This document shows, piece after piece, positions 13,101-23,581 of a DNA stretch of 64,000 nt. Numbering within the stretch: position 1 is the stretch's first letter; every line of letters starts with the position of its first letter. Source of the DNA: Pipra filicauda (Eukaryota > Chordata > Aves > Passeriformes > Pipridae); assembly GCF_003945595.2 (NCBI RefSeq), contig NW_024104900.1, positions 99,241 through 163,240 of the forward strand. Direction: 5' to 3'. Below the pieces are notes generated by a model. That model did not search any database, was not told the origin of the DNA, and was given only the letters and a program-made list of their open reading frames with translations. Both the position numbers and the translations under genes were made by a program.

Positions 13101-16100
13101 GAGAGCTGGAGAGGGACTGGGGACAAGGCCTGGAGGGACAGGACACAGGGAATGGCTTCCCAGTGCCAGAGGGCAGGGATGGATGGGATATTGGGAAGGA
13201 ATTGCTGGCTGGGAGGGTGGGCAGGCCCTGGCCCAGGTTGCCCAGAGCAGCTGTGGCTGCCCCTGGATCCCTGGAAGTGTCCAAGGGCAGGTTGGACGGG
13301 GCTTGGAGGTGGGAGGTGTCCCTGCCCACGGCAGAGGGGTGGAATGAAATGACCTTTAAGGTCCCTCCCCATCCAAACTATTCCATGATTTTAAAAGATT
13401 CACAGCAGGAACTGTCAAACATCCCCTTCCCTCCTTTGCAGCACAATCACACACAGGGTGCTCTCAAGAACTTGGAAAATCAGGATTTCACTCCCGGTGC
13501 TGCCCTGCCAGATGAGCCCAGCCGGGCCATCCCACCTTCCAGGTTTCCTCACGTTCTCCATCCCCACACAGACCCCAGGCCAGCAGTGGCACAGCCAAGG
13601 TCTCAGCCAGGCTCCCAGCCAGGCAGGCCGAGCGTGCCGGGATCTCCCTGTTCCCGCTGGGATCGGCGCTGGCTCCCGGCACGCAGGATTGATGCTGCCA
13701 GATCCAACCCCTGCGTTGGGTTTCGGCGTGTGCCCTGGCCTGCTGCCACCCCAGATCCCCACGGATGCTCGGGGTGCATCCCAAAGCCCTCTGGCTCTGT
13801 CCCTGTCACCAGAGCCAGCCCGGCCCCGGGCCAGGGACACCGGCTCGCGCCGAATCCCTCCGGAACGAGCCCCACTGCGCCCACCCCGAGGGTCTGCGTG
13901 CCCCACACACCACACTTGCTGCCCCCCACCATCTCCTGCGTGCCTGGACTCCGGCAGAGCCCGGGATGCTGCACGAGCCAGCGGGAATCGAGCTGGAAGT
14001 GAATCCCAAGCCGCACCCAGAGTGATGCCGGCACAGGCTCAGCGCTCCGTACTTAAGGACTTAGAGGTTTCATGGCTGTAATTAACCTTAATCTTTCATT
14101 TATAGGGCATGGGGAGGCCAGGGGATGCTGCAGCTGCTTGGTTCAATTACTGACACAAACCCTGGATCCCGGGATGGGATCCGGTGTCCCACAGCCCATG
14201 CAGTGCTTTGGGGGGACATGGACACCCGACATCAGAGCCTCGTGTCCCCGTGTCCCCGTCCTGCCCAGGGAGCACCCACACTGTCCATCTGTCACCCACA
14301 CACTGCCCGTCCAGATCCCGGCTGGGGAGCTGCTCCAGGGATTGGGCAGTGATGGGATCAGGACAGGTCACCCACCCAGGTGTCACTGTCCCCCCTGCCA
14401 GCCCCAGCCACGCTCCTCCTCACCGGCAAAACCATCCCACTCCCACCCGCCGAGGGTGGCAAAACCATCCCACTCCCATCCCACCCAGCCCTGCCGAGGG
14501 CTCCCTCAGAGAAACCTGGGCCTAAACCAGGCTGGAAAAGGGGCGCTCCAAGGCCAGGACACAGAACAGGGACACGGGTTGGATGGGCTCTGGAGACGGC
14601 CTCGCACATCCCGGGAGTGGATGGCACCGGGGTCGTGCCAGCATAGCCAGGGTCCAGAGCTGCCCCCGTGGGGCACAAAGGGGTAAAATCCCTGGCAGGA
14701 ATGGGAGGGAAGCTCCTGCTCTTCACCCATCCTGGTCCTGCTGTGATTCCAGGGCAAATGTGCATCAGGAGCCCCAAAGCCTCAAAGCTGTGATGGGAAC
14801 CACAGCGGAGCATGTGGCTGGCACTGCTCCTGCTGCTCCCGCCACCTCCCAGCTCCAGTGTCACCCCAGAGAGCAGGGAACCCACCTGACCAGGGGGAAT
14901 TCTGAGCTGGCTGCCCCGGAGAGGGAAGGGGACCACAGGGTACATCTCCAGGATATCCCAGCATAACCCACCCCCAGGCACGGGGCACAGGACACACCAC
15001 GTCCCCAGAGCCAGTGCCCCCAGGCACAGCTGCCTCCCAGCCAGCAGGCACCAGAATCCTGCCCAAAGTCCCAGGACAGATCCACAGCCCCTCGGACAGA
15101 GCCGGGCCAGCACGAGCAGCCAGGCGTGCGTTTTCCTGAGCATCCCAAAACCTGCTGGGAGACAGCACAGGGCAGTAGGAACAGAGCCCATCTCCAGTGG
15201 GACACAGCACAGGGCAGCAGGAATGGATCCTGTCTCCAGTGGGACACAGCACAGGGGCAGCAGCATCCCCAGACCTCCAGTGTCCCCAAACCCCTGGTGT
15301 CCATCCTCGAATCTCCAGTGTCCATTCACAGACCTCTGCTGTCTGTTCCCAGCCGTCTGGGGTCCAACCTCAAACCTCCAGGGTGTGTGTCTCCAGACCC
15401 CCAGTGTCCACTCTGACTTCCAGTGTCTGTCCCCAGACCTCTGGGGTCCATCCCCAAACCTCCAGGGTCCGTCCCAGCCCCTCGGTGTCCCCAGCCCTGT
15501 CCCCACGGCTGCCTCAAGCTCCGGGTGCAGGGACACCCCGGGTAAAACTCTCGCCCTAAAGGCAGCAGTAGGAGGGGAATGGAGGGGTCACCTGTGACCC
15601 CCAGAAACACCTGTACTCGGGCACGCGGCTTTGGGGGGTCTGGGGGCACGGCAGGTACCGGGTTGGGGCGGGACAGACACCAGGAAGGGACATGGGGACC
15701 GGGACCGAGCCCGACCTTCGCTCTCCGGGACTCCACCGACAACACACGTGGGGACCCGGCACGGAGGGACGGGCGGAACCCCATTCCGGGACCCCGGAGG
15801 GGCCGAGGGATCCCACCCCGCCGCTCCGTCCCGGCACGGGGGGGCTCCGTCCGCGGGGACAGCCCGGGAAGAGGAAGGAGCGGAGCACGTGGGGCACCCG
15901 CCGCTGTCCCGTGTCCCCGCGGGGCCGCCGCTCACGGCGCCGGGAACCCCGAGCTCCCCCGGGGGTCTGGGGGGCTTCGGTGGGGCAGCGGACCGGGACC
16001 ACCGACCCAGCCCCCCGCGGGACCCAAAGCCCGTCCTGCCCCTTCCCCGCAGCCGGGACGGCCCCGGGACGGCGGGACCGCACAGCCCCCGGCCCCGGCA

Positions 16101-16426
16101 CGGGGAGGGGGCCCGGGCGTGCCCGCTCCAGCAGCCCCGGCCCGCGGGGGTCCCGGGGCCGCCGGGGGGAGCGGGACAGCAGCGGCCGCCGCCGGGGGGG
16201 GCCCGGGGGCGCTGCCCGGCCGTTGGGGGGCCCGGGCACCGGGACGGGAGGCGGGGAGCGGAGGGGAGTCCCGGAGGGAGCTGCGGGATCTGGGGCGGCC
16301 CCGAGCACCGGCGGGGCCGCGGCCCCGCGGAGCGGCGGCGAGCAGAGCCCTTACCATCTTGACGATGCCGCGCTGCACGGTGAGCGGCGCGGAGCCGGCC
16401 TGTCCGGAGCTGGCCGCGGAGGCCAT
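4125..16426 (-). CDS. SND1: SND1 (Tudor-SN/p100), N-terminal exons 1-9, partial
   Basis: Staphylococcal nuclease and Tudor domain protein, a component of RISC, transcription coactivator and stress-granule complexes. Nine exons are seen: 16355-16426 (start codon 16424-16426), 12477-12626, 11166-11286, 8452-8530, 6520-6680, 6286-6377, 4905-5063, 4438-4544 and 4125-4215. They join in frame to 344 codons out of about 910 in the family. The product starts [11 protein letters not shown] and covers SN domain 1, SN domain 2 (with [17 protein letters not shown]) and the lead-in to SN domain 3 ([20 protein letters not shown]). It is nearly identical to vertebrate SND1 along its length. As in the family, these SN repeats lack the full catalytic set of bacterial nuclease. 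Intron 7 uses a GC donor (4904-4903). The remaining exons lie left of the window. The identification is by recalled similarity and is very strong. Confidence 0.97.
5070..5290. repeat. Minisatellite, about 18-bp unit in SND1 intron 6
   Basis: About 11 copies of GGGGACAGGCAGGGCAT with a GAGAGTCAGGGCA variant. It begins just a few bases upstream (in transcript sense) of exon 7. Confidence 0.85.
5495..5965 (+). repeat. CR1-type LINE 3' fragment
   Basis: Runs from the GGACGTGGAGCTGCTGGAG segment to the 3' tail AAGGTTCCTTCCCACACAAACC. It lacks coding domains, so it is a 5'-truncated copy. Confidence 0.85.
6120..6155. repeat. (CCCT)n microsatellite
   Basis: About eight tandem CCCT units in SND1 intron 6. 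Confidence 0.9.
6800..7432. repeat. Long 12-bp minisatellite in SND1 intron 4
   Basis: Roughly 53 tandem copies of GGGATCACACCG or GGAATCACCCCG. Because the unit is 12 bp, frames stay open on both strands; the minus frame reads VIPG over and over, and it runs in frame into SND1 exon 5. No sign that it is a separate gene. Confidence 0.92.
7740..7925 (+). repeat. CR1-type LINE 3' fragment
   Basis: Begins at TTGCCCAGAGAAGCTGTGGC and ends with the AGGTCCCTTCCACCCAAACC tail; in SND1 intron 4. Confidence 0.85.
8296..8440. repeat. Minisatellite, 16-bp unit (GGACCTCGGGATGGGA)
   Basis: About nine copies, ending only a dozen bases from the exon 4 donor of SND1 (8451). Confidence 0.9.
8985..9045 (+). 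repeat. CR1-type 3' end, short
   Basis: GGAGGTCTTTTCCAACCTAA motif followed by GTGATTCCA, typical of another CR1 subfamily tail. Confidence 0.5.
9105..9345 (-). repeat. CR1-type LINE fragment, reverse orientation
   Basis: Starts AATCACAGAATGTCCTGAGC, then GGACCCACCAGGATCATGAG and CACAGGACACCCCAGGATCC. The same family recurs near 50010. Right boundary uncertain. Confidence 0.6.
10915..11215. repeat. Minisatellite copying SND1 exon 3 end plus its 5' splice site
   Basis: About six irregular tandem units (roughly 38-53 bp). On the minus strand each carries EYGMVYLGK codons, and most also carry the donor AAGGTGAGC. The true exon 3 end is 11166, with its GT at 11165-11164. Copies with full GTGAG donors have GT at 11117-11116, 11027-11026, 10974-10973 and 10925-10924. 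A further degenerate copy near 11050-11098 carries GTAAGGG. The repeat unit is clearly derived from the exon-intron junction. Confidence 0.92.
11712..11830. promoter_or_regulatory. Candidate conserved non-coding block, SND1 intron 2
   Basis: AT-rich island with TGACGTG, two CAATTAG homeodomain-type sites (near 11731 and 11813) and GTAATTTTTG, flanked by very GC-rich DNA. The conservation claim is inference only. Confidence 0.35.
11935..12190. repeat. Degenerate CCCCAAACCAACC tandem repeat
   Basis: Loose repeats of CCCCAAACCAAC(C/T) with variable spacers of about 15-25 bp, in SND1 intron 2. Confidence 0.7.
12900..13400 (+). repeat. CR1-type LINE 3' fragment
   Basis: Same segment as at 5495, ending in CCTTTAAGGTCCCTCCCCATCC; in SND1 intron 1. 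Confidence 0.85.
14050..14165. promoter_or_regulatory. Candidate conserved non-coding block, SND1 intron 1
   Basis: Contains GCTGTAATTAACCTTAATC (paired TAAT homeodomain cores), CATTTATAGGG and TTCAATTACTGAC within otherwise GC-rich intron. It may serve SND1 or the neighbouring PAX4; function untested. Confidence 0.35.
15175..15480. repeat. Degenerate minisatellites in SND1 intron 1
   Basis: Two neighbouring arrays: GGGACACAGCACAGGGCAGC units (15175-15262), then about 28-bp CCAGACCTC(T/C)...GTGTCC units (15265-15480). Confidence 0.65.
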
Positions 16427-16900
16427 GTGGCGGCCGGGCGGGGTCGGGCTGGCGGGGTCGCTCACTCGGTCTGTGCCGGTCGGACCGGGCGGGGGGAGCG
16501 CCGGGCCCGGGGCGAGCGCGGAAGGGACCGCGGGGCGGAGCCTCGGTGGGCGGGGCCTCAGTGCGACCCCGCCCCGCGCGCGGCCCCCGGCCAACGGGCG
16601 GCCGCCCCCACTGCGCGCGCGGCCCCGCCCCCCCGGGCCTCGGCCAATGGCGGCTCGCGGGGCCCGCGAGGCGAGGGGCGGTGGGGCGGGGTGACGTCAC
16701 GGCCCTCGGCCACGCCCCCCCGGAGCGAGGGAGGGGGCGGGACTTCCGGGGCGCGCGGCGCCAGGGACACGTCGGCAAAGGGACCGCGCGCGCACGTGGC
16801 CTCGCGCCGGGGGCGGGGCCTGAGCGACGCGCCCACTGATGTCACCAATGGGCGGGGTCTCGTGGGGAGCACGCCCCCTGACGTCATCGCTGGGCACGGG
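16427..16900 (-). promoter_or_regulatory. SND1: SND1 CpG-island promoter with two CREs
   Basis: A CpG-dense stretch immediately upstream of the SND1 start codon. It has perfect TGACGTCA palindromes at 16692-16699 and 16879-16886, CCAAT boxes near 16645 and at 16845-16849, GGGCGGGG Sp boxes and an ACTTCCGG Ets site near 16741. There is no obvious TATA box. The layout would allow divergent transcription to the right, although no rightward exon was recognised. Confidence 0.75.
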
Positions 16901-19104
16901 GGGGCGCGGGATGGGGGTAAACGGGGGGATCCCAGAGCGGTCCCCGGGGAACCGGGGCATGGGGGGCGGGCAGAACACTCCCGGGGGGGGGTCCAGGGCC
17001 CCCTGGCACGGCCTCATGGGGGTTCGCGGTAAGGGGGACCCCCCAGTGCAGCCCCACAGAGCGACCGGGGGAAGGGGAATCCCCAGCACAGCTTCGTGGG
17101 GGCGGTCCGGGAAAGGGGTTCCCCCAGAAGAGCCCCACGGAGGGTCAGCGGAAGGAGACACCCCCACACCCCCACATGGCGGGACTGGGGTCCCCCAGCG
17201 TCACTCCATGGGGGTTCAGGAGTGAGGGGTCCCCAGTGCTGGGGGGGGCTCACAGTGTTCCCCAACGACTCCCGCAGTGTCCCCCGCAGTGCCCCGGCAG
17301 AGCCACGGGGCCACCGCGGGCTCCCGGCCCCGCTCCCGGCCGGACACGGTGGATTTGAGGGGAAAAGGGAGGAGAAAGGGACCCCTCTCCTTTGGGCAGT
17401 TCGGGGGGCAGTGTGGGAACGGGCCCTGCTGCCCCGCGGGTCGCACCCGTCCTGCGCCCACACCCCAAAACCGGCCCGCGGACACCCGCAGCCCCCGGGG
17501 ACAGCGGGGACACGGGCAGTGCCTGACGAGGTCCGGCCCGGTGGCCCCCACCACCCCGGGTCCCCCACGGTCCCCGTGTCCTGGCAGCGGGGACTCAGAG
17601 CCCGGGATGTCCTTCCCCTGGGGACACCGGCACGGTGTGACCGCCCCTCTCCCGGACAGGGCTGTGGGTCCCAACCTCCCGGTTTTGGCTGACCCCAGCC
17701 CCCCATTCGGGAGCGCGGGGTCCCGGGGGGCAGCGCGGGGCGGGGCCCGGGGGTCAGTGCCCCGTGTCACCGGCTGGGGGGGGACCCGCGGCCCGACCCC
17801 CTGCCCCGCTCGGGAGGCGCTCCGGGGATGCTCCGGGTGCCTTCCCGGCTGGAGCCGCGGGTGGCACAGAACGAATATCCCCGATTTGAGCGGTCACGGT
17901 GGGGATCCAGGGAATGGCAGCGCTGCTATTCCCGCGCCGGGAGCGGGAACAGAGCGGCACCGGAGCCGCGAGTCGGGCTGGCACGGGGGTCCCCCAGGGC
18001 AGCCAGACCCCGCTGCACCGCGTGCTGAAGCCCCCCGAGTGCGAGCCCACCCTGGAGGGAGCCCGCCCGCGCTCCCTGCCCGCTCCAGCCTCGGGAACAG
18101 GGATGCTCTGGCACGTGTGGCACGGACCCCACTGCCGGGGTGCCCTGTCCGGGCACGGCTGCCACGGCGGGGGAGGCAGGAGGGTCTGTCCGTCCTGGCA
18201 TTGCCCCCCGCACACACATCCTGACCCCCCGAGAAGGGGCTCTGCGGGGGAGGCGGGTCCTGCACGTCCGGAACATCCCCGGGAATCTGCCCCGCTGGCG
18301 TCTCCCACCTGCTCAGGGCACATTTTGGCTCCTAATGGTTTTCTTTCCATGTTTCTGATGTTTTTCCATGTTTGTGATGTTTTTCCACGCGTGTTCATTC
18401 CAGGGTTTGTCTCCTGCACTCAGAGCCCGGTGCAGCTTTCAACCCCTTTTCCAGCGTGTCCCGGGGGTCCCGCTCCGGGATTTCGCCCCGACACTGCCCT
18501 GCCCGTGCCAAAGTCTCCCAGTCCGTGAGGAATTCTCTTCCCGCTCGCTCCCCACCTGCCGCAACCTTCCACCATTTCTAATTTCCCTGCTCCAGCCTTT
18601 TTGGTGATGATTTATTCATCTCTTTGTTTTCTCCCCTTTTCTAATACTTTGCCCCATGACTCGGGGCAGGAAATCAACTCCTCTGCCCAAAAACCTGGAA
18701 AAGTGGCTCCATTATCCTGATTTATGGAATGTCAGGCCCCGCTCCTCACCATGTCACTGTCCTGGCTTGAACCTGCATCCCACCAGAGATGATGCTCCTG
18801 CTCCGGAGAGGGCACCTTCAAGCCCCCAAATTGCCTCTTTTACCCAGAATATTTTAATAATTGTCGGTTTGATGGAAAAGAAAGTGAAAATGTGGGTGGG
18901 AACGCGGGATAAAGTGGGTTTTCTTGGTCGGCTGAGTCATTGGGGCTTTTAACTTCCACGTGTGCTCTCTGGAGGAGAAAAGAACGGGATTTTTCCAGCC
19001 ATCCCTGTGCTCCATGAGGAACAAGGTCACCTAGTGCAGGGAGAAAGCCCAGAAAGGTGCAAAACAGCCCCAGCGTGTGGAAAGGAGAGACAAAGAGGAC
19101 AGAA

Positions 19105-19270
19105 ATCATGGAATCATGGAATGGGTTGGGTGGAAAGGGACCTTAAAGCCCATCCAGTGCCACCCCCTGTCATGGGCAGGGACACCTTCCACTATTCCAC
19201 GTTGCTCCAAGTCCCATCCAACCTGCCCTTGGACACTTCCAGGGACAGGAATCTCCTCCTGGAAACACCA
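19105..19270 (-). repeat. CR1-type LINE 3' fragment, reverse
   Basis: Starts AATCATGGAATCATGGAATG, then GGGACCTTAAAGCCCATCC. Confidence 0.85.
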
Positions 19271-19279
19271 AGTGGCTCA

Positions 19280-19400
19280 AGGTCCCCCATGACCCAACCA
19301 TCCCCAGGGAGCTGCCCTTCACCCCTCTGACCCAGCCATCCCCAGGGAGCTGCCCTTGACCCAACCATCCCCAGGGAGCTGCCCTTCACCCCTCTGCCCT
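19280..19400. repeat. Short tandem repeat, CCATCCCCAGGGAGCTGCCC
   Basis: Three to four units of about 36-40 bp built on GACCCA(A/G)CCATCCCCAGGG. Confidence 0.7.
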
Positions 19401-19787
19401 CCCAGCCGTGTCCTGGGGCCAGCACGGAGCTGGTTCTGAGCCGGGAAGGGGAGGGGGAAAACCAGTGACTGAGTGTGGAGCACTGAACGACGTGGCCTCC
19501 TCTGGGCAGGGATGGGGATTCCCAGAGCTGGTTATCCCGACATCCATCCCCGTGCACAGCCTTGTGACAGCACTGGCTGTCACAGGGCTTCGTCCCTTCC
19601 ACCCGGAGGCAGATATCCCATGTGGGATGGGGGCTCTGCCACTCCCGTTCCCATCAGGGGCATCCAGGGAATGAGGCCACTTGCTGAATTCTGGCCAAAA
19701 TCCCAGGTACGAGCAGCAGCACTTTGGTGGCAAGTGACCACCCTGCTGCTAAAAGCCTCCTGGAATAATGGCATTCCCTCTTCTGCT

Positions 19788-20080
19788 CCTTCCATGTCCC
19801 TGTTCCATCCCCTACATGTCCCTGTTCCCGTGCTTTTCTGTGTCCCTGTTCCACTCCCTCCATGTTCCTGTGCCCATCCATGTCCCTCTTCCCGGGCCCC
19901 TCCATGTCCCTGTTCCCTCCATGTCCCTGTTCCTGGGCCCCTCCATGTCCCTGTCCCTGTTCCCTCCATGTCCCTGTTCCTGGGCCCCTCCATGTCCCTG
20001 TTCCCTCCATGTCCCTGTTCCCTCCATGTCCCTGTTCCTGGGCCCCTCCATGTCCCTGTTCCCTCCATGTCCCATTCCCA
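19788..20080. repeat. Minisatellite, CCTCCATGTCCCTGTTCC
   Basis: About 15 copies of an 18-bp core, alternating with a TGGGCCC extension. Confidence 0.9.
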
Positions 20081-20269
20081 AGAGTGCTGCTGTCACTCCT
20101 AATGACTGTGAGCTCTGCCAGGTCCTGCCCGACCCTCTCCTGCTGTGCCCACCCTGTCCCAGCCCCAGCACTCCCACCACCAATAAAATTCCTGCAGAAG
20201 CTCTTCCCTGAGGAGCGGGGGAAGGCGGATGGAAGCACGGAACACAGCCGGCACGGTGGGTCCTGGTGC

Positions 20270-21020
20270 TTCCCTCCACCTCTCCACAGCTCTGTCTCCG
20301 TCTCTCCAGGTCTCCAAATCTGACTCCAGCTCTCCATTTTCCCCCTCTCCGTCACTCCACATTTTCATATCTTCACGTCCCCATCTCTGTGTGTCCATAG
20401 TTCTGTCTCTATTTCTCCGTCTCCGCCTCTCCATCTCTCCACTTCACCGTCTCTCCATCTCTGTGTTTTCTCCTCTACGTGTCTCCACGACTACATCTCT
20501 CCACCTCTGCACATCTATCTCCATATCTTCATCTCTGCATCCCTCCTCCTCTCCACACCTCCGTGTCTCCATCTTTCCACTTGCCCATCCCTCCACTTCT
20601 CCACCTTTCCATCTCTCCTCCTCTCCACCTCTCCACAGCTTCACCTCTCCACATCTCCACATCTGTCACCCCCTCTCCTCCTCTCTGTCTCTCCATGCCT
20701 CCACATCTCCAGCTCTCCATTTCACCATCTCTCCATCTGTCTTTCCACCTCTTCAGGTCTCCACAACTCCACCTTTTCTCCATCTTTTCACTTCTCCACG
20801 TCTCCATAAACCCACCTCTCCATGTCTCCACATCTCCATATCTCCTCTTCCCACTTTTCCACCTCCCTGTCTCTTCACGACTCCATCTCTCCACGTCTCC
20901 CCCTCTCCATTTCATCATCTCTCCGTCTCTCGGTCTTTCCATCTCTCCATGTCTGCATCTCTCCATCCCTCCATCCACCCCTGCACTTCTCCACGTCTCC
21001 AGGTCTCCACCTCTCCCCTT
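20270..21020. repeat. Pyrimidine-rich low-complexity tract (CTCCATCTCTCCA)n
   Basis: A 750-bp strand-asymmetric run of degenerate CTCCA(C/T)(C/G)TCTCCA units. The opposite strand is purine-rich. Open frames rich in H/S/P/L across it are composition artefacts. Confidence 0.85.
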
Positions 21021-21700
21021 CCCGTCTCTCCCCGTTCGCGTCCCTCCCGCTCCTCTCCCCGCTCCTTTCCCCGCTCCCCGTGGCCGCCGCAGCCGCCGCG
21101 CCCGAGCCGCGCCGCGGACGCACCGCGCGGAGTCCTCCGTTCGCCCCTCTCCGCGGGCCCGCGGGGCTCCCCCGGCCTCCCCGAGCTCCGGGTGGCTTCG
21201 GGGGCTCCTCCCGCCGCCGGGGCCCGGGCGGGGCGGTCCGGGAGCCGGGAAGCGCCGGCCGGAGCTGTGCGCTCCGTAGCCCGGCGCACCCGATCCCAGC
21301 GCGCACGGCCCCGGGAGGAGCCCCGCCGCTCCCGGCCCGGCCCGGAGCCCCCCGCGCCGCCCCCCGCCCGTGCCCGGGGGCAGCGGGGCAGCGGCAGCCC
21401 CGGCCCCCCCCGCCCGGTGTGGAGCCCCGCGCCCCGCTCCCCCTCGCCGCGTTACGCGCGGGGCTCGCCCGGCCCGGGGGGCTCCGCGGGGCTCCCCGAC
21501 ACGTCCCCGTTCACGGGGGGGGCTCGGGCGGCCGGGGCCGAGCGGGGGGTGTCCGGCGCTGGATGCCGGCGGTCCCCGCGCCGCCGGGAGCCCGACCCCG
21601 GCCCCGGGGTGGGGAACAGCCGGGGTGCCCCGGGGGTGGCGGGGGGGCGGCTCAGAGGCTCCCCTTGGGCCGGGGCCGGGCCCGGGCCCCGCAGGGCTGT
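21020..21700. promoter_or_regulatory. Orphan CpG island upstream of PAX4
   Basis: Very CpG-dense sequence (GCCGCCGCGCC, CGCGCCCCGC and so on), comparable to the SND1 promoter but with no recognised first exon. It directly abuts the AT-rich block at 21700-22085. It could be an unannotated promoter, an upstream PAX4 promoter or a lncRNA start. Confidence 0.5.
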
Positions 21701-22085
21701 GGTTAATGTGTAATTCGGAGCATATGGTATTTTCCAAAGGCGGGCAGTTGTGCGGCTCGCGGGGGCCGGGGCCGGGGTGCTAATAACGCTGGATGACTCG
21801 CGGGGCCGGGCGCGGAGGGCCGCGGTGATGGGCTCCTCGCTGGCTAATATTTGCTCTTCAAATATTTTACTTGAAAGGTTTACAACGTTGGTGTTTTTTT
21901 TTTAATCTTCCAAGAAGGGGCCATCTGTGCCTGTCCCTCGGCTGGAACACCGGGAGTCCCCGCCGGGGCACATCCACCACCCCGGGGGCCGCCTTCTATT
22001 TGTTCAACACCCAGAATAAATTCAGTCAATGTAATAAAAGCGAAGCTGGATTTATGATTGAACCCCATATGTCCCTGTTTGCTTT
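21700..22085. promoter_or_regulatory. PAX4: Candidate PAX4 upstream enhancer (AT-rich conserved-looking block)
   Basis: Sharp drop in GC content. It holds GGTTAATGTGTAATTC (HNF1/homeodomain-like), CATATG E-boxes near 21721 and 22067, GCTAATAACG, GCTAATATTTGC, CAAATATTTTAC and TTTATGATTG. It lies about 1.5-1.9 kb upstream of the PAX4 start codon. The mammalian Pax4 islet enhancer is known to sit at a similar distance and to use HNF1, HNF4, PDX1 and NeuroD-type sites. Assignment is by position and motif content only. Confidence 0.5.
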
Positions 22086-23581
22086 GCGGGAGAGACGTGG
22101 GAGCGAAGCCCCCTCCGGGGGCTCCGTCGGGGGATGCCCGGGGACGCTCCGGGGCGCCGGGATGCGGCAGGGCCGTGCTGTCCACCGGCCGCTGGTGCTG
22201 AAATACCGGCGCTCACACCGGGACCGACTCTGTGCCCGGCCCGGGGGGCCCAGAACCACCCCCCAGCCCCGACGGAGCCCCCTGGTCAGGCGCCTGCTGG
22301 GCGCGGTCGCCATCGGGCCGCCCCTTCCTCTCCATCCTCCTCTTCCTTCTGCCCCGTGACATCACGGCCCCTCTCCCTCAGCAGCCGCCCCGCACCACAC
22401 CCGCACTCAGCACCCGCCCGGCTCCGAGGACGATCCAGTTCAGCTCCATCGAGGCTCCACAGGTACCTCCTTGCGCCGCCCGGGCACTCCCGCTCTCCTG
22501 TGCATCAACACCTGCGTGGGTGCGCGTCAAAGCTGCGGGAATTCCCTGTGGGAATTGGTGGCGAAGGGGCATTAACGTGGACAAGCTTTGGGCGACCTCT
22601 GGAAATCACCGGCTCCGGTCCAGCCCCGCTGCTTCCCGCTGATTCCTGGTGCCCGAGCTGCACAAAGACCGGGCTCAGCCCGGCTCCGGGATCCCTCGGC
22701 ACGACCCGAGGGGCACCGAGGGCTCACGACTCGACTTTCCCAGTGCTCCCACTGCTCCATGGGGAAAGAAATCCCTGTGTCACCTCCCGGCACAGCACCG
22801 GCCAAGACAGGGATTGCCGGGGGGGCTGTGCTGGCCCCCGAGGGGACACGTGTCCCGCTTGTTCCTTCCTTCCCTCCTTGGAGCAGCCTCCTGTGCTTTG
22901 CTCCAGCGTGATCCATCCCTTTCCCGAGCAGCACCTCACCTTTGCTGTTCACCTGCAGGAAACCCGTGGAGTCGCCCCCGTTGTTGGATTTATTTTGGTT
23001 TTCCTAATTTTCGTCCTGGGGGTTCGTGTCTCCAAGAGCACCCTCGGGCCGTGCAGGGAAGCGGTGCAGTGGGACTTGGGGACTGCAGCAGGAAAAGCCT
23101 CGCAGTGGGGGTGCCCAGGGGTTTTCAGGGTGTTCCAGCTGAAATTCCAGACGAACCAGAGGTGCCAGCCGGGCTCTGGCAAGGCCGTGGTGGCAGCAGC
23201 AGCTCGGGCTTGTGGCACCTCTGTGGCTCCGCTGCTGCTCGGCAAGGGAGTCCCGGGGAGTGCTGCAGGCGCCGGGAACGGCTCAGCCACTCCGGCTCCG
23301 TCCCGCGGTTGGTGCAGAACAGCATTCCCGGCGTCTCCCCGGCCTCTCCAGAGCACTGTCAGCTCTTTTCCGGCTCTTTGATCCGCTGTGCCCGGAGCGC
23401 AATGACTTCCCCAGCTGCCCCTCACGCGTTTCCATCCTCTGCTCCCCATTCCTGCCTTTGCCCCCCTTCTCACAGAGGGGACGTAGCCGAGCCCTGGCCA
23501 CCGGCACCGATCTGTCTCTCGGCAGCCTCCGTCTCCTCCTGGCGATTCCCAGGCACCGACAGCCCCTGAGGCCTCACCACG
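22086..23581. other. PAX4 upstream DNA, possible 5' UTR at the right end
   Basis: Mixed-composition single-copy DNA without recognised coding exons or repeats. The PAX4 5' UTR must end at 23581, but its start cannot be placed from sequence alone. Confidence 0.4.

Larger units (their letters stand above)
16901..21020. other. Intergenic DNA between SND1 and PAX4, no gene seen
   Basis: The GC-rich left part (16901-18300) has degenerate repeats with units such as GGGGTTCCCCCAG. An AT-richer part (18300-19100) contains AATATTTTAATAATTG near 18848 and TGAGTCA near 18935. No coding exon with plausible splice signals was recognised. Confidence 0.5.

Noticed and set aside
20270..21713. 494-codon plus-strand frame rich in His, Ser and Pro as a gene
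   Set aside because: It spans a pyrimidine-rich low-complexity tract and a CpG island; all frames are open from composition and no domain is seen.
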